Below, piece by piece: positions 32,926-45,744 of a DNA stretch of 64,000 nt (its first letter is position 1; each line of letters opens with the position of its first letter). Source of the DNA: Catonia carolina (lineage: Eukaryota > Arthropoda > Insecta > Hemiptera > Achilidae); the NCBI GenBank assembly GCA_035578175.1, contig JAQMRL010000006.1, positions 23,781,506 to 23,845,505 on the forward strand, given 5' to 3'. The translations under genes and the position numbers were made by a program. The notes below the pieces were generated by a model that made no database searches, was not told the origin of the DNA, and worked only from the letters and a program-made list of their open reading frames with translations.

Positions 32926-34779
32926 TATTTAATTATTGATGAATTAAATTAAGTATTTACTAAATTATATTAAAAATGTAGTAGTAATGATGAAATGAAG
33001 ACTAAATCACATGAAAACTACCTAACATATAAACCTTTTTTAAATCTACAATTAATAGAATGTGTAAAAATTACGGTGATTACACGGAATCAAAAAGCGC
33101 TGACGGATACGAAAGAAACTAACAAATAAATACCACAAAGAATAAACATTGATGACACGAGGAAGGTATCTGAATAAATAAATATACATAAAAGTGAACT
33201 GCAAAACTAAAATTAAATATACTGTGGACAACTCGAACGGGCACTACTCTTCCTCTACGTGTACACACAGTTCCGCATAAAGTATATCCATAACCTATTC
33301 TTTCAACAAGGTCTACAAATTTTAATGTATGCAAAATGCCTACAACCTTATCTCAATTTACAAACATACAAATAATTATTTAATTTTTAAATATGTATTT
33401 ACTTTGATTAATTTAATTTAATATGTATTTAATACTTTACAGACGCACGCAACTAACTAAACAAATTGGTCCGAATATACTCGTATAATGAACAGAAAAT
33501 CATGTATGAAAACAAATTAGGAACATCATTACGTCTGACAAATTATAAATTAATAATTATTATTAACAACAGTGAAAACAAAACGTAGTGACGGTGCGTG
33601 AGTCGCACATTACATTTAGCTATTGTATACATTTGTGACTGTAACGTCGTTGCATGGCGAGGAGCGAATAGTGAAGTTGATAAACATTGAAACTGCTTGT
33701 GCCAATTCGAATTGTCCAAGCTATAGAAATGTTTAATTTGATTGATACCAAGTATTCAAACATTTTGTATATCCCATTTCTAACATCATACTGGATTTTA
33801 TTAAAAATATCTTGGGATATAATAACTGTAACATAAAAATCTTAGATCGATAATATTTTTATTAGATTGCATTAACATCAGATTCTGATAATGAATGACG
33901 GTTCCTATAGCACCAATCAGTTTAGGTAATTATTGACTTAATATTTTTTCACGTTGTTTTATTTTAAATTCTCAGATAGAAAAGAATTGTTGATAAAAAT
34001 CCATATACACCCACATAGAAATTGAATATAAAACGTTAAGCCAGTATATAAATAAAAAACAATATACAGTGCTCTTTTTGGTGAACAATTATCTTAAATA
34101 AATAAAACTGAAACGTTATCAAACGCTTCACTGAATATGAATGAATCCTTTGTATTCTCATTCAAAGTTTGAAACCATCTGAAAATATCTATATTAAAAC
34201 AATGAATTTTATTGTAACTAGTTTTTATTAAAAATGGTATTTCGTTCTTAAATTTTTCTTCTATTTTATTAATCCAATCACACATGTGTCACTAACAAAT
34301 ATATATACAGACAAATAAATGAAAATATTTGCAATCAAAACTAGGTTATATTGATAAAGGTTTGTAGGATTTTCGTATTTTCAGTTTAGTAAACCTTCAA
34401 GGTACATGATTGGCTGAGAATTGTTTCAGCTACTTTCAATTTCTATTGTAAACCCGTCCCAAGAAACGGTCATTTTATTTATCTTTAATATTTGTTTTTC
34501 GTATTGTACATAAAGCTAAAAAACTAATAAACAGAATATGATAGTCTAGTAGCATATATTGGTTATTTTTATTTAGAATGAAACAGTAAACACGATTAGA
34601 TAAAAAAAAAATTACCAGTGGTGTACTCTGTAATTAAATATTATATTGCTAAATAAATATCGTTCCCTCATGTTCTTTCTACCGTGTAAAAATGAATAGG
34701 AACTACGAAAGAAATTAATAATGTAGTTTTACAAATATTTATGTATCATGAACTAAAGATACTTTATTTTATATCCGCA
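32926..34779. other. AT-rich DNA, no gene seen
   Basis: A 1.85-kb stretch with no coding similarity or repeat partner recognised. ORFs at 33119-33334 and 34094-34285 (both minus) have no known motif. Confidence 0.4.
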
Positions 34780-34955
34780 GCGGTGAGAAAAACTTATGTT
34801 CACTCCCTCACGATGGAGGAAGTAGTGTTGGACTCAATTGAGGCGTCCTCGTCCAGTCCCAAGGAGGTCGCAACCATCTTACCAACCAAAAACCCGCCGC
34901 CTGGCCACTTGATCCGACATCAGCAAACAACCCTCCACCACCCTTGGAACTTTAT
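34780..34955 (+). repeat. Repeat R, copy 2
   Basis: Closely matches 18737-18915 (see there). The same segment ends at GGAACT in both, so the repeat boundary is real. In this copy the open frame (SIEASSSSPKEVATILPTK) partly shares the residues of copy 1 before frames diverge. Confidence 0.65.
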
Positions 34956-34969
34956 ATAGGTTACAGAGG

Positions 34970-35216
34970 TTACCCTCTGGTAACCTGAGCCTCAATATCT
35001 CGTCGTACTGTATGTTCCACAAAGTTGGACCAAAAAGTGACCCTTGTAGAACTCCACGTGTGACTTCAAAATCCCAGGCTTGCCCGTCAATTTCTGCTAC
35101 AACACTTCTCTCACTTAGATACACCTGGATCATCCGTCTGAGGTATGGGCTTATTCCCCGCCTTTTCCAAACTCTAGATACTAGAACTATGGATACTGAA
35201 GTCACGAGATTGCATT
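34970..35216 (-). pseudogene. R1-type LINE reverse-transcriptase fragment
   Basis: The minus frame reads SRVWKRRGISPYLRRMIQVY, LSERSVVAEIDGQAWDFEVT, RGVLQGSLFGPTLWNIQYDE and ILRLRLPEG. This is RT motifs 2 to 4 of R1-like non-LTR retrotransposons (RGVSPYL--MI-SYL, GVPQGSVLGP-LWN--YD--LRL-LP). Substitutions in the GVPQGSVLGP motif (GVLQGSLFGP) and loss of the FADD catalytic motif, which would lie just beyond the truncation at about 34970, mark it as dead. The N-terminal side is cut by the LTR-like element starting at 35217. Confidence 0.85.
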
Positions 35217-37156
35217 TGTAACATTTTTATTTTAATGTTACGTAATTTTAATTATTTCATCTTTTCCTTATTAAGTCTTGTTGCATTTAAAATTTTGTTA
35301 TCTTTTATTTCACCGCACTCCGTTATCTCGTTTCCGAATTGTTTTCCGTTCTTACTTTGTACTACCGACTGCTGTTATCTGCAATTCTGGCGTGAGATCC
35401 GTTTCAACCTGCTTACTTCTTTTGGATAATTTGTCTAGCGAGGTGGAAGGGATCGATGACGTCAGAGGCGAGGTTTCCTTTTGGGAAATTTGTTTCTTCT
35501 CGCTCTCTTTACAATTGGTCTCTACGATGAAAGGATCGTGATTCTTTAACTGTGCCGTAAAATTATGGTTATGTGCTTTTTCGGGGCGTTATGCTGCTGG
35601 TTGCTGGTTAGACCAATTGTTTTCCCGTTTTAAACGGTAAGTCGCTTTTTTCCTTTCTCTAGTAGCTAAATCCCATTGAAGCCGAAAATGTTTTCTAAAT
35701 TTTTGTAAACTTGGTAAATTTTGTAAATTTTGTAAACCCCTTTTGGGTAATTTAAATTTTTTTTAAATTTATACTAAATTTTTTTTAATTGCTCTTTAAA
35801 TTTTTTTAAATTTTCTTTTCTATGCTGTTGGGGTTTACCTACTACCCTTTTCTTTTGTTTGTCTTTTTTGGTGGCCCTCATTTTCTAAGTCCTGGTTTTC
35901 TGCTCTTTGCAGGGACCCCGTTTTGGGGGAGCAATCTTGAACCAACTTTGGGGATACAAATCTGAACCTGTTTTGGGGTGTTTTCTTCTAATTTTAAAGT
36001 ATCTGCCCTCATCATGAGGCAAGAAAATAATAAGCCCAAATTGGAGTTATCCAGCTTCGCCCGAAAACCTCAGGCACCTAATTTATAAATCTACTTATCT
36101 ATATTTTCTTTTCTTCTGGGAGAAGATAAATTTCTTTTTGCAACTTATCACCATATGAATATATTTTTTTACAAAAGGGGACACGTCGCCCTATGTTCGG
36201 CTTAAACTTGTCCGAAGCTGGTTTTCCTGCTTAACTCTGCCAGGATTGACCTGCTTTCTACTTTTTTAAAATCTTCTTTCTTAAAATAAAATTAATTCTG
36301 TTTAAATATTTTGTTATAAAATAATAAATTAATTATTGTCTTAATTTTTATGTGAATCTTTAATATGACACGTTTTATGTTGGCAAGAGCATGTACTTTG
36401 CATAATTCTGTACAAGCGTGTTATGAACCTGCTGCTTTAGCAATTTGTTAAACTAAATTTTGGCTTTCTTTTTTTAAATTGTAAATGATACTATTCTTAT
36501 TTTACATAATTTATTTCATAAACCTTTAATTATGAAATTTTTTTTGGGTAACACCAATTCCTTGTGTTACACAAAATTGTAAAATTTAAAAAAAAATTTA
36601 AAAAATTTTTTTTTTTAAATAAAAAAAAAGAAAGAATAAATTTCTAACTATTCTATCCTAATTTAAAATAATATGCCAAGCATGTTTTTTATTTCAATTC
36701 TTAATTTTATCTGTTAAAATTTAAAAATCTGATTACAATCTATTTAATATTTATTCATAATACCGATTTGGTATTTAACTATATTTTTCTTAATTTTTCT
36801 GGATCCAGTATAATAAAATTTTTTGAGCTCATTTAATACGATTTTATTCAATTATTTAAATTTTGGAAATTGTAATTAACGTATGATCAACTATGTAACC
36901 TTATGTATCTAATTTAAAATATTTTGTCTTCTCCTTATTAATTTTGCTTAATCTTTTATTCACTTTAATTAGATCTTTTACTACTATTAATTAATTTTTT
37001 TTTACTATTTTTAAATCTTTTATAATTTTTTTTAATACCACATCACCGCAGTCTGTTTTAGGGTTTTTCGCTTCCTTTCTCCTTTTTTGTCCCCTTATGC
37101 CAATTTTGCTTCGGCAGCGATGCCTTGTCGTTTCGCCTGAGCAAAAGGGGGTTACA
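35217..37156 (+). mobile_element. Large solo-LTR-like element, copy 2 (1.94 kb)
   Basis: Begins TGTAACATTTTT and ends GGGGGTTACA, so its termini are inverted (TGTAAC/GTTACA). It is homologous to the element at 30683-32691. The 4-bp flanks CATT (35213-35216) and CCTT (37157-37160) match at three of four positions, so the TSD is doubtful. It interrupts or abuts an R1 RT fragment. Both copies start with a small hairpin (GTAACAT...ATGTTAC). There is no coding sequence inside or next to it. Confidence 0.65.
35637..35912 (+). other. Candidate intron inside LTR-like copy 2
   Basis: The donor ACG|GTAAGT at 35637 and the acceptor TTTTCTGCTCTTTGCAG ending at 35912 correspond to the pair in copy 1 (31086-31368). 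Confidence 0.35.
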
Positions 37157-37407
37157 CCTTTTGCGTATGGGTGGGCCGTGAGGAAGAAAGTGAAAATTTG
37201 ACAGTGCTGCCACCCTCAATAGTGAGTCACTATCGTACATTTCACTACCGTGCAGTTTCTGCATACATTGTGTAAGCTTTGGTTTATCTTGAGAAAATGT
37301 TTTCTTCATAAACTTCATAAGAAATAAATGTGACCTGTAATATTGCCTATAGCTTAATTACATGACTACAAATGTTTGATTTACTATAATTTAACCTAAA
37401 AGCTACC

Positions 37408-37755
37408 TTATTCCATTGGAACAAAATTTTCTACGAATAAATCGCCTTCATTAATATCGCTGTCACTGGCGTCTACACTATCAGTCTCACTAGTATTTAC
37501 CTAACCGTTTTCTTTTTTTACCAGATGTCAATAAAACTGTTGAAGAAACTTCTTCACGTCTTTAATTTCTTTCTTAATTTTTCGAATTGTAGAAAGAGAA
37601 ACATCATAGTAGTTAGCCACTCGCTCATGGCTTTTGTTAAGAGGCAGGGAAAAATTTTTTTGTTTAGCTTGAACTTCACAGCAATTCATTATACTGCATA
37701 TTAGATTTTTTTCAGCACTGTTAATAGGCTGCCCACGTTTTCGAGAAAATAACAT
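37408..37755 (-). pseudogene. DNA-transposon transposase with N-terminal HTH and acidic C-terminus, core deleted
   Basis: The minus frame starts MLFSRKRGQPINSAEKNLIC and continues LPLNKSHERVANYYDVSLST then IRKIKKE, which looks like the helix-turn-helix DNA-binding start of insect DDE transposases (K-GR-LNS-EK--I--V...RV-E-TGVS--T--RI-KE). After a stop at 37528 the same frame continues through a second stop to SETDSVDASDSDINEGDLFV, an acidic C-terminal tail ending FVPME. The catalytic DDE core of several hundred residues is missing between the two, so this is an internally deleted copy. Family assignment by pattern only. Confidence 0.5.
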
Positions 37756-39249
37756 TATTTGTCTAATAATTCTTTCTTATAATTCTAATAATTCTTTGTA
37801 CCGCGAGATACTGCATATGCTCTAATAAGTATCTCTACTATTAGTTGCTTTAATAAGTATAATTTTGTTTGTTACACTAAAATTAAAGTAGTCGCGCATG
37901 CACACTGATGCTTTTCCTCCTTTGCCTCTCGTTGCAAATAGGGACAAACTCGTGACCCAAGTAATTATATATGGAAATTACTATAACCTAACCTAAACTT
38001 CCAGATAAACTTAAGGAATCACAACTTTTAGAATGCAGGATAAATTTATTTTCACGTGGTCGAGAGAACGCACTTTTTGTCCATCATCAAGATTTTTACC
38101 ATTTTTGCTATGAAGATTGATGGCCACGCCGTTTCCCAGAGAGCACCGCGTGAAGTTGCCTTTCAAGAAGTACAAAAAGCTTGGGGGAACTTCTTCGAAA
38201 ACATAACAGGTAACATCGTCAGTAGGATGCATCAATTTTAAAAATAGGATTTATAAAACGAGTAGAGCGAAAAGAATTAAAAAAGGACAGAAGAGAGCGC
38301 AAAGTGGTTCACAAATCTCGACGTCCAAAACGGATAGTAAGAACGCCGAAGGAATCTCCAACAGGATGCCAAAGGATCACAGCGTTTATACCCGGCAATC
38401 CCACGCAGGATCACACCAACCTCTAAGTGTTCAGTAAGCCTTCCTGACTGAACGCCCGGAGAATATTTTCTTGCGCTCGGACTAGTACTCTGTAGATCAC
38501 TAAAAACGAGTTCTTTTAAGGATCCAAATTGAGGATCCACTTATACATGAGACCACTACCACCCCGAAACGCTCCTACCATCATAATAACAGTTATATTG
38601 TGTAATTAACATTTTCAAATAATAGTAACGTGTATTATTTATCAATAAATTAGTGAACAAGCTTCTTTTTTACATAAAAAATTTAAATCAGCTTATTTTA
38701 TATACATAAAATGTGTTATTTTCTTATTCTCTTGTGTTTGATATGTTGACAGTGGGTTTAAGTAGTGCTGGGTTTTATAACGAACATGTATGAACACAAT
38801 TTATGAAGTACAGCAAATACATTTGAAATTTCGTATCAAAATTCATCAATATTTGTAAAATTAATAAACAAACACATCGTATGAATTTATTACAAAATTA
38901 TTCATGTTTTATCGTTATTATTTATGGTAAAAGTTTTTTAAATAGTGTTACCTTATCTGATTTTGAAATATGTTTACTTTTTTTAACACGTTGTTTAAAT
39001 TTGATTCCATATCAACCTTTCCACGTGGATAAGCAGTTAAACTTTTATTGTTTTCACGTTTTTAAATCCACCGTGATAAATTTTTATATAACAAATCCAT
39101 ATATTTTTATAAACCGTTAAAGTAATTAAACTGTTTCTTTATTGTTTTTTTTAAATTAACCGCATTTGAATAAAATGTTATATGTCACATAACTTTTTTG
39201 CAAGTCAACAACATTAAATTGAGAAAAACATATTATAATAGATACATGT
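37756..39249. other. No recognised gene; GC-richer patch at 38270-38560
   Basis: 38270-38560 is clearly less AT-rich than its surroundings and has an 87-codon minus ORF (MDPQFGSLKELVFSDLQSTS...) plus paired GGATCC sites around 38520-38540. I cannot assign it to a known family. ORFs on both strands at 38011-38241 overlap each other, have no motif and are probably incidental. The rest is AT-rich. Confidence 0.4.
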
Positions 39250-39655
39250 TTATAGAGACCCTCATAACAGGCAGGTGGAGTGTTAAATTATTTGCACTGG
39301 ATCTGCTAGTTCCAGGGTTACAAAAAATAGTTCTGTTTTTTATCACATGGTCAGCCAATTAATTGTATGACTGAAGCATTTAACAACAGAAGAGGTAGTG
39401 GTGTAAAATACATAAACAGAGTTATCTCCTCTGAAAGTAATGAATTTCATTATAGAGCCAGACCCTGTGGTGAATAAAGTGAACGCATAATTTGGAGAGT
39501 GCAGAGTAGATGCTTTTTGGAAGGCTTGGGATGCTGATAAGCATAGGCTACTTTTGTACTCGGTGAGGAAGGTAAACCACCTCACTTCTCGTTTTACTTA
39601 GTAAAACCTCTAGAGGTTCAAACGAGCCTTGCGGCTGTTGACACAAAGAACAACA
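39250..39655 (+). repeat. Repeat P, copy 3
   Basis: Same landmark order as copies 1 and 2 (GGCAGGTGGAGTGTTAAATT, CACATGGTCAGCC, AACAGAAGAGG, GCCAGACCCT, AAACCTCTAGAGGTTCAAAC). The terminal hairpin has mutated to GAGCCTTGCGGCTG. Confidence 0.7.
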
Positions 39656-41108
39656 CATGTGTATAATTTCCATCCGTTTGTGAAAATATTGCTGTTGTAT
39701 AAGAAGGAGAAAGTTACTTAATTCATGACAAGTTTAATAAAAATTGATACATTTAATCTAATACATTATGTTTTGTTTTTAATGTTATAAAATTATTCTT
39801 TATAATTTCTTATCGGCACGGTTGAACGGACTTAGAGCCAGGACATTCCAGTAATGGCGGAGTCTTTATTTTTATTAAACCTAAATTTTGATATTACTTG
39901 CTTGACAAGGTTGAATTAAGATGAACATAATATATTGGTTTTCCTCAAACATAATGAAATTGTTAGGTTTCATCGCAAAAATTTTAACTGGAAACATTTT
40001 ATTTATGTTCACTTATATGAAGTGCTGGAAGGGGCACAAAAAATGTCGAATACACTTTTTCTTTACGATTCAGCAATTAGGAGATAAAGAAAAGTTTACC
40101 TCCCACCTTTGGGGAGAGAGTGCAACCCGAAATTTAGTTTTTTTAGTTTAGTTACTACATTACAGTGTTCTAAATGCTGCACTTTTCTATTCGTGTCGGA
40201 GTTCTATCACTGGACTGTGTCTCCACTCACGTTTATTTACCATGTTTATTTTTCAAAATTTTGTTTTATTACATTCACTGATTGTTTCGAACAGATTGTG
40301 AATTTCCTAAATAGAGAAAAGAAAGTTACAACTTTAAGTTATTATATTTTATGTTTATTTTTAATTCGAATCCAAAATCACCTAAAATTTAAAAAAAACT
40401 TAGATTTATTGATATGCGACAATTTATTTATAGATTCTGCAGAGTAAATATTAAATAATTTCCAAATAAATATTTAAAAGGTCAAAATAAAGATGATAAC
40501 AAAAATTATAGAATTTATCATCAGTGACAGAATTCTACAATCCTTCCTTTCTTTAGAAGCCTACGTTTTTAGGTTACAAAAAATCGAATAAATCTCGAAC
40601 GTTTCATCAAAATCGTGAGAACTTTTTAAAAAAATTCTACTGCTTGATTTTTTAGTATTTTTAAAACAACTTTGAATTTTAAGCTACAGTTCTTGTTCAA
40701 TCCTGATGATACCTTGGGGAGAGGTGCGTTTTAGCTTTCTGCCAATGTTTAACTAAATTTGGGTCGTGTTATTAGCTATACCACTACCAACATACGCGTT
40801 CTGGTACATGGAAACAGCTAAGATATTTACTGCGTTGTGGAATCTTCAAAATGTAATATGTAGAAAATTTAGACCGGTTTTTCTTAATATTTTTTACCTT
40901 CTTGCGATTTTATCTATATGCCAAAGCTGAAAAATGAAAACGTAACCTAATTTTAAGTGGTTGTCGCAAAATTAAAATCAACCTGTATTGGATTAAAAAA
41001 TAAAAAAAATAACTAATTGACGATAAACTAGACTATGTAGGAATAAATATTTAAATAAACATTGTAGGTTTTTTAATTTTCTATAACTTTCATTATGAAC
41101 CAAATTTA
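39656..41108. other. AT-rich DNA, no gene seen
   Basis: The + ORFs at 39921-40151 and 40109-40447 (76 and 112 codons) are rich in F, L, I and K, as expected from AT-rich DNA, and have no recognisable motif or repeat partner. Confidence 0.4.
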
Positions 41109-41245
41109 ATTTTTACTTTCTCTTGCCTCTACGAATATATTAGGAAGTAAAGTATTGTTTTCATGTCAATTTTTCGAAATTGAGTTCTCACCGGATCTAC
41201 ACGTTTTCTGACCCCCTGAACCCCAAAAAATGGTTTTAGCGAATG

Positions 41246-41292
<47 letters not shown>

Positions 41293-42095
41293 TTTGTGTG
41301 TGTATGAACAGAATATCTTAATAACGAAACATCGTACGAACTTGAAACTTGAAACTTAAGTTAGATACTACTACCGGACCCGACACGAACATTTCCATCC
41401 AAATCGGTCCACCAGAAGTAGTAATTTATTCGTGTCATTTTTCACTTTTTTGCGATTTTCTTAAAAACGGGTTCTCCGATTTTTTTTAAATCGCCTTATT
41501 TATTACATTTTTTATGCTCTAAAAGATAGGGTAGGTGCTTTGTCTACTGAAATTCTTGAAGAGGCTGTTTTCGCGTAAAAAAATTGGTTTTTTAAGATTA
41601 CGGCTTTATTATGTATTTTAGCGCAAAAATGTACTATATAATAAAATTTGTAGAGAATTTAAAATCCTACACTTTTATTTTTTATAGTTTATGTATAACG
41701 CTTAGTTTAAGAGTAATTACCAATATTTTCTGTTTTTTCTCACGAAAATCTGTAAAAAATCGATTTTTGCAACGATTTCAGCCTTGGTATGCATTTCACG
41801 ACAAAAGTGTAGTATACTCAGATTTATAGCACATTAAAAGACCTACAACTTTTATTTAGAGCATTTTTCGCTATAGAGCCTAGCTTAGCGTGAAAGAGTG
41901 ATTTTTCGTATTTATAAGCCAAACTGAGGTTGATTTTCATTTTGCGTCTTTCACTCATGATTAAAATTAGGTTATATGTTTCTTGAGGTTAATTTTTTGT
42001 TTATTTCTAATGTTTTATTACTAATGTTAGGTTTATAGTTAATTATTTGCATTGGCAAGAGAAAGTTGTGTGATTGTTTCACACCAGAGTTTTTT
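41109..42095 (+). mobile_element. HINE-like element, copy G (full length)
   Basis: Complete from TTTTACTTTCTCTTGCC to GGCAAGAGAAAGTTG and the 3' hairpin. It has a long (TG)n tract at about 41249-41290. The 5' hairpin is partly decayed. No ORF of note. Confidence 0.85.
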
Positions 42096-42785
42096 TTGAA
42101 AAAATTATCTGAGAAACAATTTTTTGTAACAATATACAAATAATGGTAAAGTAATACAAAATTGGAATCACGAATAAAACATATATATCAATTTGATGGT
42201 CGTAGTTCGTTACATAAGACGATTGTCAAAATCTTCACGTAAATCTTATTTTGCACGATAACATATCCTCCTCCTTTTCCTCGTTCTCTGCACTCCTCAT
42301 CCTGTCTTTAACTGTACGGCCGGTTCAACATACTCGACTACTTCATAAGGGAAGCCTATCTTGCACTCATCAATTATGTGACGCATGTTTTGGACATTTT
42401 CACTACCAGAAAAATGGGTGTCGTTTCAGATTTTTGGTCCACATCCTTACACTATTCTAAAACGATCCCTTAGAAAATATGTAATTTTTTTACAAATGGT
42501 TTTTTGATCTTTTCCATAAAAATTCAAGTCATGTGTTCAAGTTGTAATAGGATTCTAACTAAGTTGTGTTTTGTAGGAAATAGCTATGTATATGTGTGTT
42601 TATTTAGGATAATCCTTATGTTTTTGACGTGAATCAAATTAAATTGACATAAATATTATGAAGCATAAATAATTTTTACTAAACCTTTTATTTCTACAGA
42701 TTTTTTTTTTATAAAGTTAAAGTTAAAGTTTTTTTATAAAGTTATTATTAAGTAAATATTTATCGGAATAAATTTTTCAGCCTAA
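42096..42785. other. AT-rich DNA, no gene seen
   Basis: No supportable feature. Confidence 0.4.
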
Positions 42786-42878
42786 CTTCAAGTTTACTCT
42801 GAACCTGTAATAAAACTTAAAACACCAAACCCACATCTAAAAATTTTGATAGTAAAAGAACTAGCCGTGTCATATTAG
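42786..42878 (+). pseudogene. Possible Jockey LINE C-terminal remnant
   Basis: The + frame reads KLKTPNPHLKILIVKELAVS before a stop. At the nucleotide level it resembles 12150-12210 (CAAAATTTCGACAGTAAAGG against AAAATTTTGATAGTAAAAGA, then AACTA-CC-CGTC). A short, old relic of the same LINE lineage is the best reading; the match is brief. Confidence 0.35.
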
Positions 42879-45744
42879 GTATCCCATGTATGATTAAAAA
42901 TGTTTTCAACCTCCGATGTTTTTACCTCGATAATTTGATCCTTTGAGATGGAAAAATAAGATCATGATCAGTTGAACAATGTTGCTTTTTGAGCCCTCAT
43001 AAGGGCCAAAAATGGGATTTTTACTTAAAAATGTTTTTAGAAATGCAGCCGATGTAAAAAATTAAAAAAAATTGCAGGGGTTGTTGATCAATAGTACCAA
43101 CATGGTGAATTTACTTAATAATTATGACCTTGAAATTCTATTTTATCATTAAAATCGCTCGAGCTCGCTTAGAGCCCCATGTTTTATTTTTATATCATTT
43201 TTATCATCAAAAAATTTACAAAATTATGTTAATACCGAAATTGTTTGAATGATACTTACACTCAAAAATTCTATTATTCAATATTTTAATAGTTTTTCGA
43301 TTTTTAGGCACTTACCATACATTTTTAGGTTCTGCTAATGAAAAATTTGAATTCTACGGTTATTTCAGATTGTAATAGGTACTTTGGAATATATTACTTC
43401 AATTACCTCATAGTTTTTACATCTCAAAATACTTTACTGCTAAAACAACCACTAAAAAATTACTTAATTTTATTTAATATTTCCGTTTTTAACTGTGTCG
43501 GTATTCCGATTAACTATCTATCTGCCAATTTTTAATTTTTCATTGGCTACATCTCGAAAGATAATTTTTCGCGAATTTTTTTAGAATTCAAATTAAAAAT
43601 AATAAAACACGAAATTTCATAATTCAATCGAAAATATTTGTTTTAATGTATGACTTAGCCTACTGTAGTTTTGCACTCTATTTTCTACATTTAGTAGTTA
43701 CTTATTGTGCAGATACCAATTTAAAAAAAAATACCAAAAAATTACAGATTAGAATTTAAAAATAAAACTTTTTAACCTTCTCTGTGAAACCTTAGGTAGT
43801 GTAAGCATTTTGTTTATAAAGTTATTATAATTAATGATGTCATTTTTATCTGTAGAATCGTTTGTAATGGTTTTTGAATCATAAATTAGTTAACTAGTTA
43901 ATTAAATTAGTTAATTAGTAAAACATGTTATTAATATTCAAGTTGTGATATTGTTAAATTGGCTGACGGTAAGTTTTCTTGATATTTTTGTACGTAAACT
44001 AGTGGTTTATTAACATAAGCCTTTTTTTCAGAATTCAAAATTACAAGGATTACTTGGAAACAAAATACTTATTTGTTCACTTTCTGAAACTAGTCGGATT
44101 TTTTGTTAATCACTTTTCTCCTTTTATTACCTTTTCCATGTTCTTTTAGCATTTTTCGTTATTTTTGATCGTTTCACATTCTCTTTCCTTTAACGTTATT
44201 CCACCTTCATTTTCTGCCGGAATTTTCAAATCAATGATCTTCTTTCATAATTCTTCCGTGAAAATGTACATAATTGAAATTCTGTTCTTTGAACCCTAAT
44301 TTTTAATATCAAATTTCTGCTGAAATTTTAGTTAGGTTGGCATTACATAATTTTTTTTCTCTGTAATTCTTTATTTACAACTGTAAAATGTTACAACAAG
44401 CAAATGTGATGATTATCATAATAATGTAAATGACATGATAGGCATGAGAGGGGTAGGGCCCCCATTGGTGCCTCCCCAAGAATAAAATTTGTATATCAAA
44501 TTAGCATGTCTCTACTCCAGCGTCTTTTAAGGCGTCTAGGGGGATTATCAGGTAAATGGACGGAGGAAAGTGAACGCACCAGGGGGTTCTCGTGTTCGTG
44601 TGACTTGTCGTGAAAGCGTTTGTATAGGTATTCAATGGAATTTTGTACAAGTGGTGTTTTCAAATCGGTATGTACATAAATTTAAAATATGTATGTATTA
44701 TACATAAATCTGTATGTACATAAATTTAACATATATTTGTTCAGTCAAAAATTGGTCAATCTTTCAATAACATATAAACAATTTTGCTCTTCTTTTGATT
44801 TTTGGTTGTTCCATTGACTCAAATTTTTAATCGAATTTTTTGTTTTGCTTTGTCTTTGACTTTCGTTTTTCAAAGTTATTCCCCAATATCTTCCCAAATA
44901 TCCTCTCTGCTACAAGATTTTTCTCATTCCTGTCTTCGAGAAGTGTTTCGATTGAGTCTCGTATAAAATGTGCTGGTTTAATTTCTGTCTTGTATTGCCG
45001 GATTTTCATTTTTATTGATAAGATTTTTGTTTTAACTAACTCTTACTGCAAATTATGGTTTTTCTGTCTTCATACTCTTTCTTTTACCATTTTCTTATCA
45101 TTGTTCATTCTACAGATTGTTTCTCCTAGGAATTGAAATTTGTTCACAAATTTTTATTCCATAGTTTAGTTTACTTCCAACTAATTTTCCCTGGTCCAAT
45201 CAGTTTCTCTCCAAATAATTTTTGTTAGCTTTATGCTCGGTTGTCTTTCTTCCAGAACTATTTCATTACCTTAACTAATATCGTTTATTTATTTATTTAT
45301 TATTTAGATAAAAAATATGTATTACAGTTAATTAATAAACTAACCTATACACAATATTTTAAACTAAATATACTTATACACGAAAATACTGATCACTAAG
45401 AATTCGGACCGTGCATAGGAGTAGGCCTACGTAGGTATACAAAAAAAAAAATTAACAAATTCCATTATATTATTATTATTTTTTTTGGGGGGGGGGCTCC
45501 CAAACTCCCCTACACCCCGCCGTCTCCACCCACTACTATGGCTGGTCGCAAGGATGCGAGGTGGTACAGTAGAACAGCAAGATAATTTCGCCTCAGTATA
45601 CCGCACCATTACAACTTGACGTAGTCATTCTTTCTTCTCTAAAAAACAGTCAGCCGCTGAGCTTAACATACACCACATAGACACAAATAACACATAAAAA
45701 TACATAAAATAACATAAAGATCACGCAGTATTTACAGCCTTCCT
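42879..45744. other. Long AT-rich stretch, no gene seen
   Basis: Almost 2.9 kb with no coding similarity. Local points: a GC-richer patch at about 44440-44620, an (ATTT)n run near 45285, and a poly(G)-rich patch near 45485-45500 inside a minus ORF. None supports a gene. Confidence 0.4.

Noticed and set aside
30683..37156. One LTR retrotransposon bounded by the two LTR-like copies
   Set aside because: The 2.5 kb between them has no gag-pol, no primer-binding site or polypurine tract, and holds unrelated repeats; flanking duplications differ.
38011..38241. ORFs of 61 and 74 codons on opposite strands
   Set aside because: They overlap, have no motif, and no repeat or splice context favours either.
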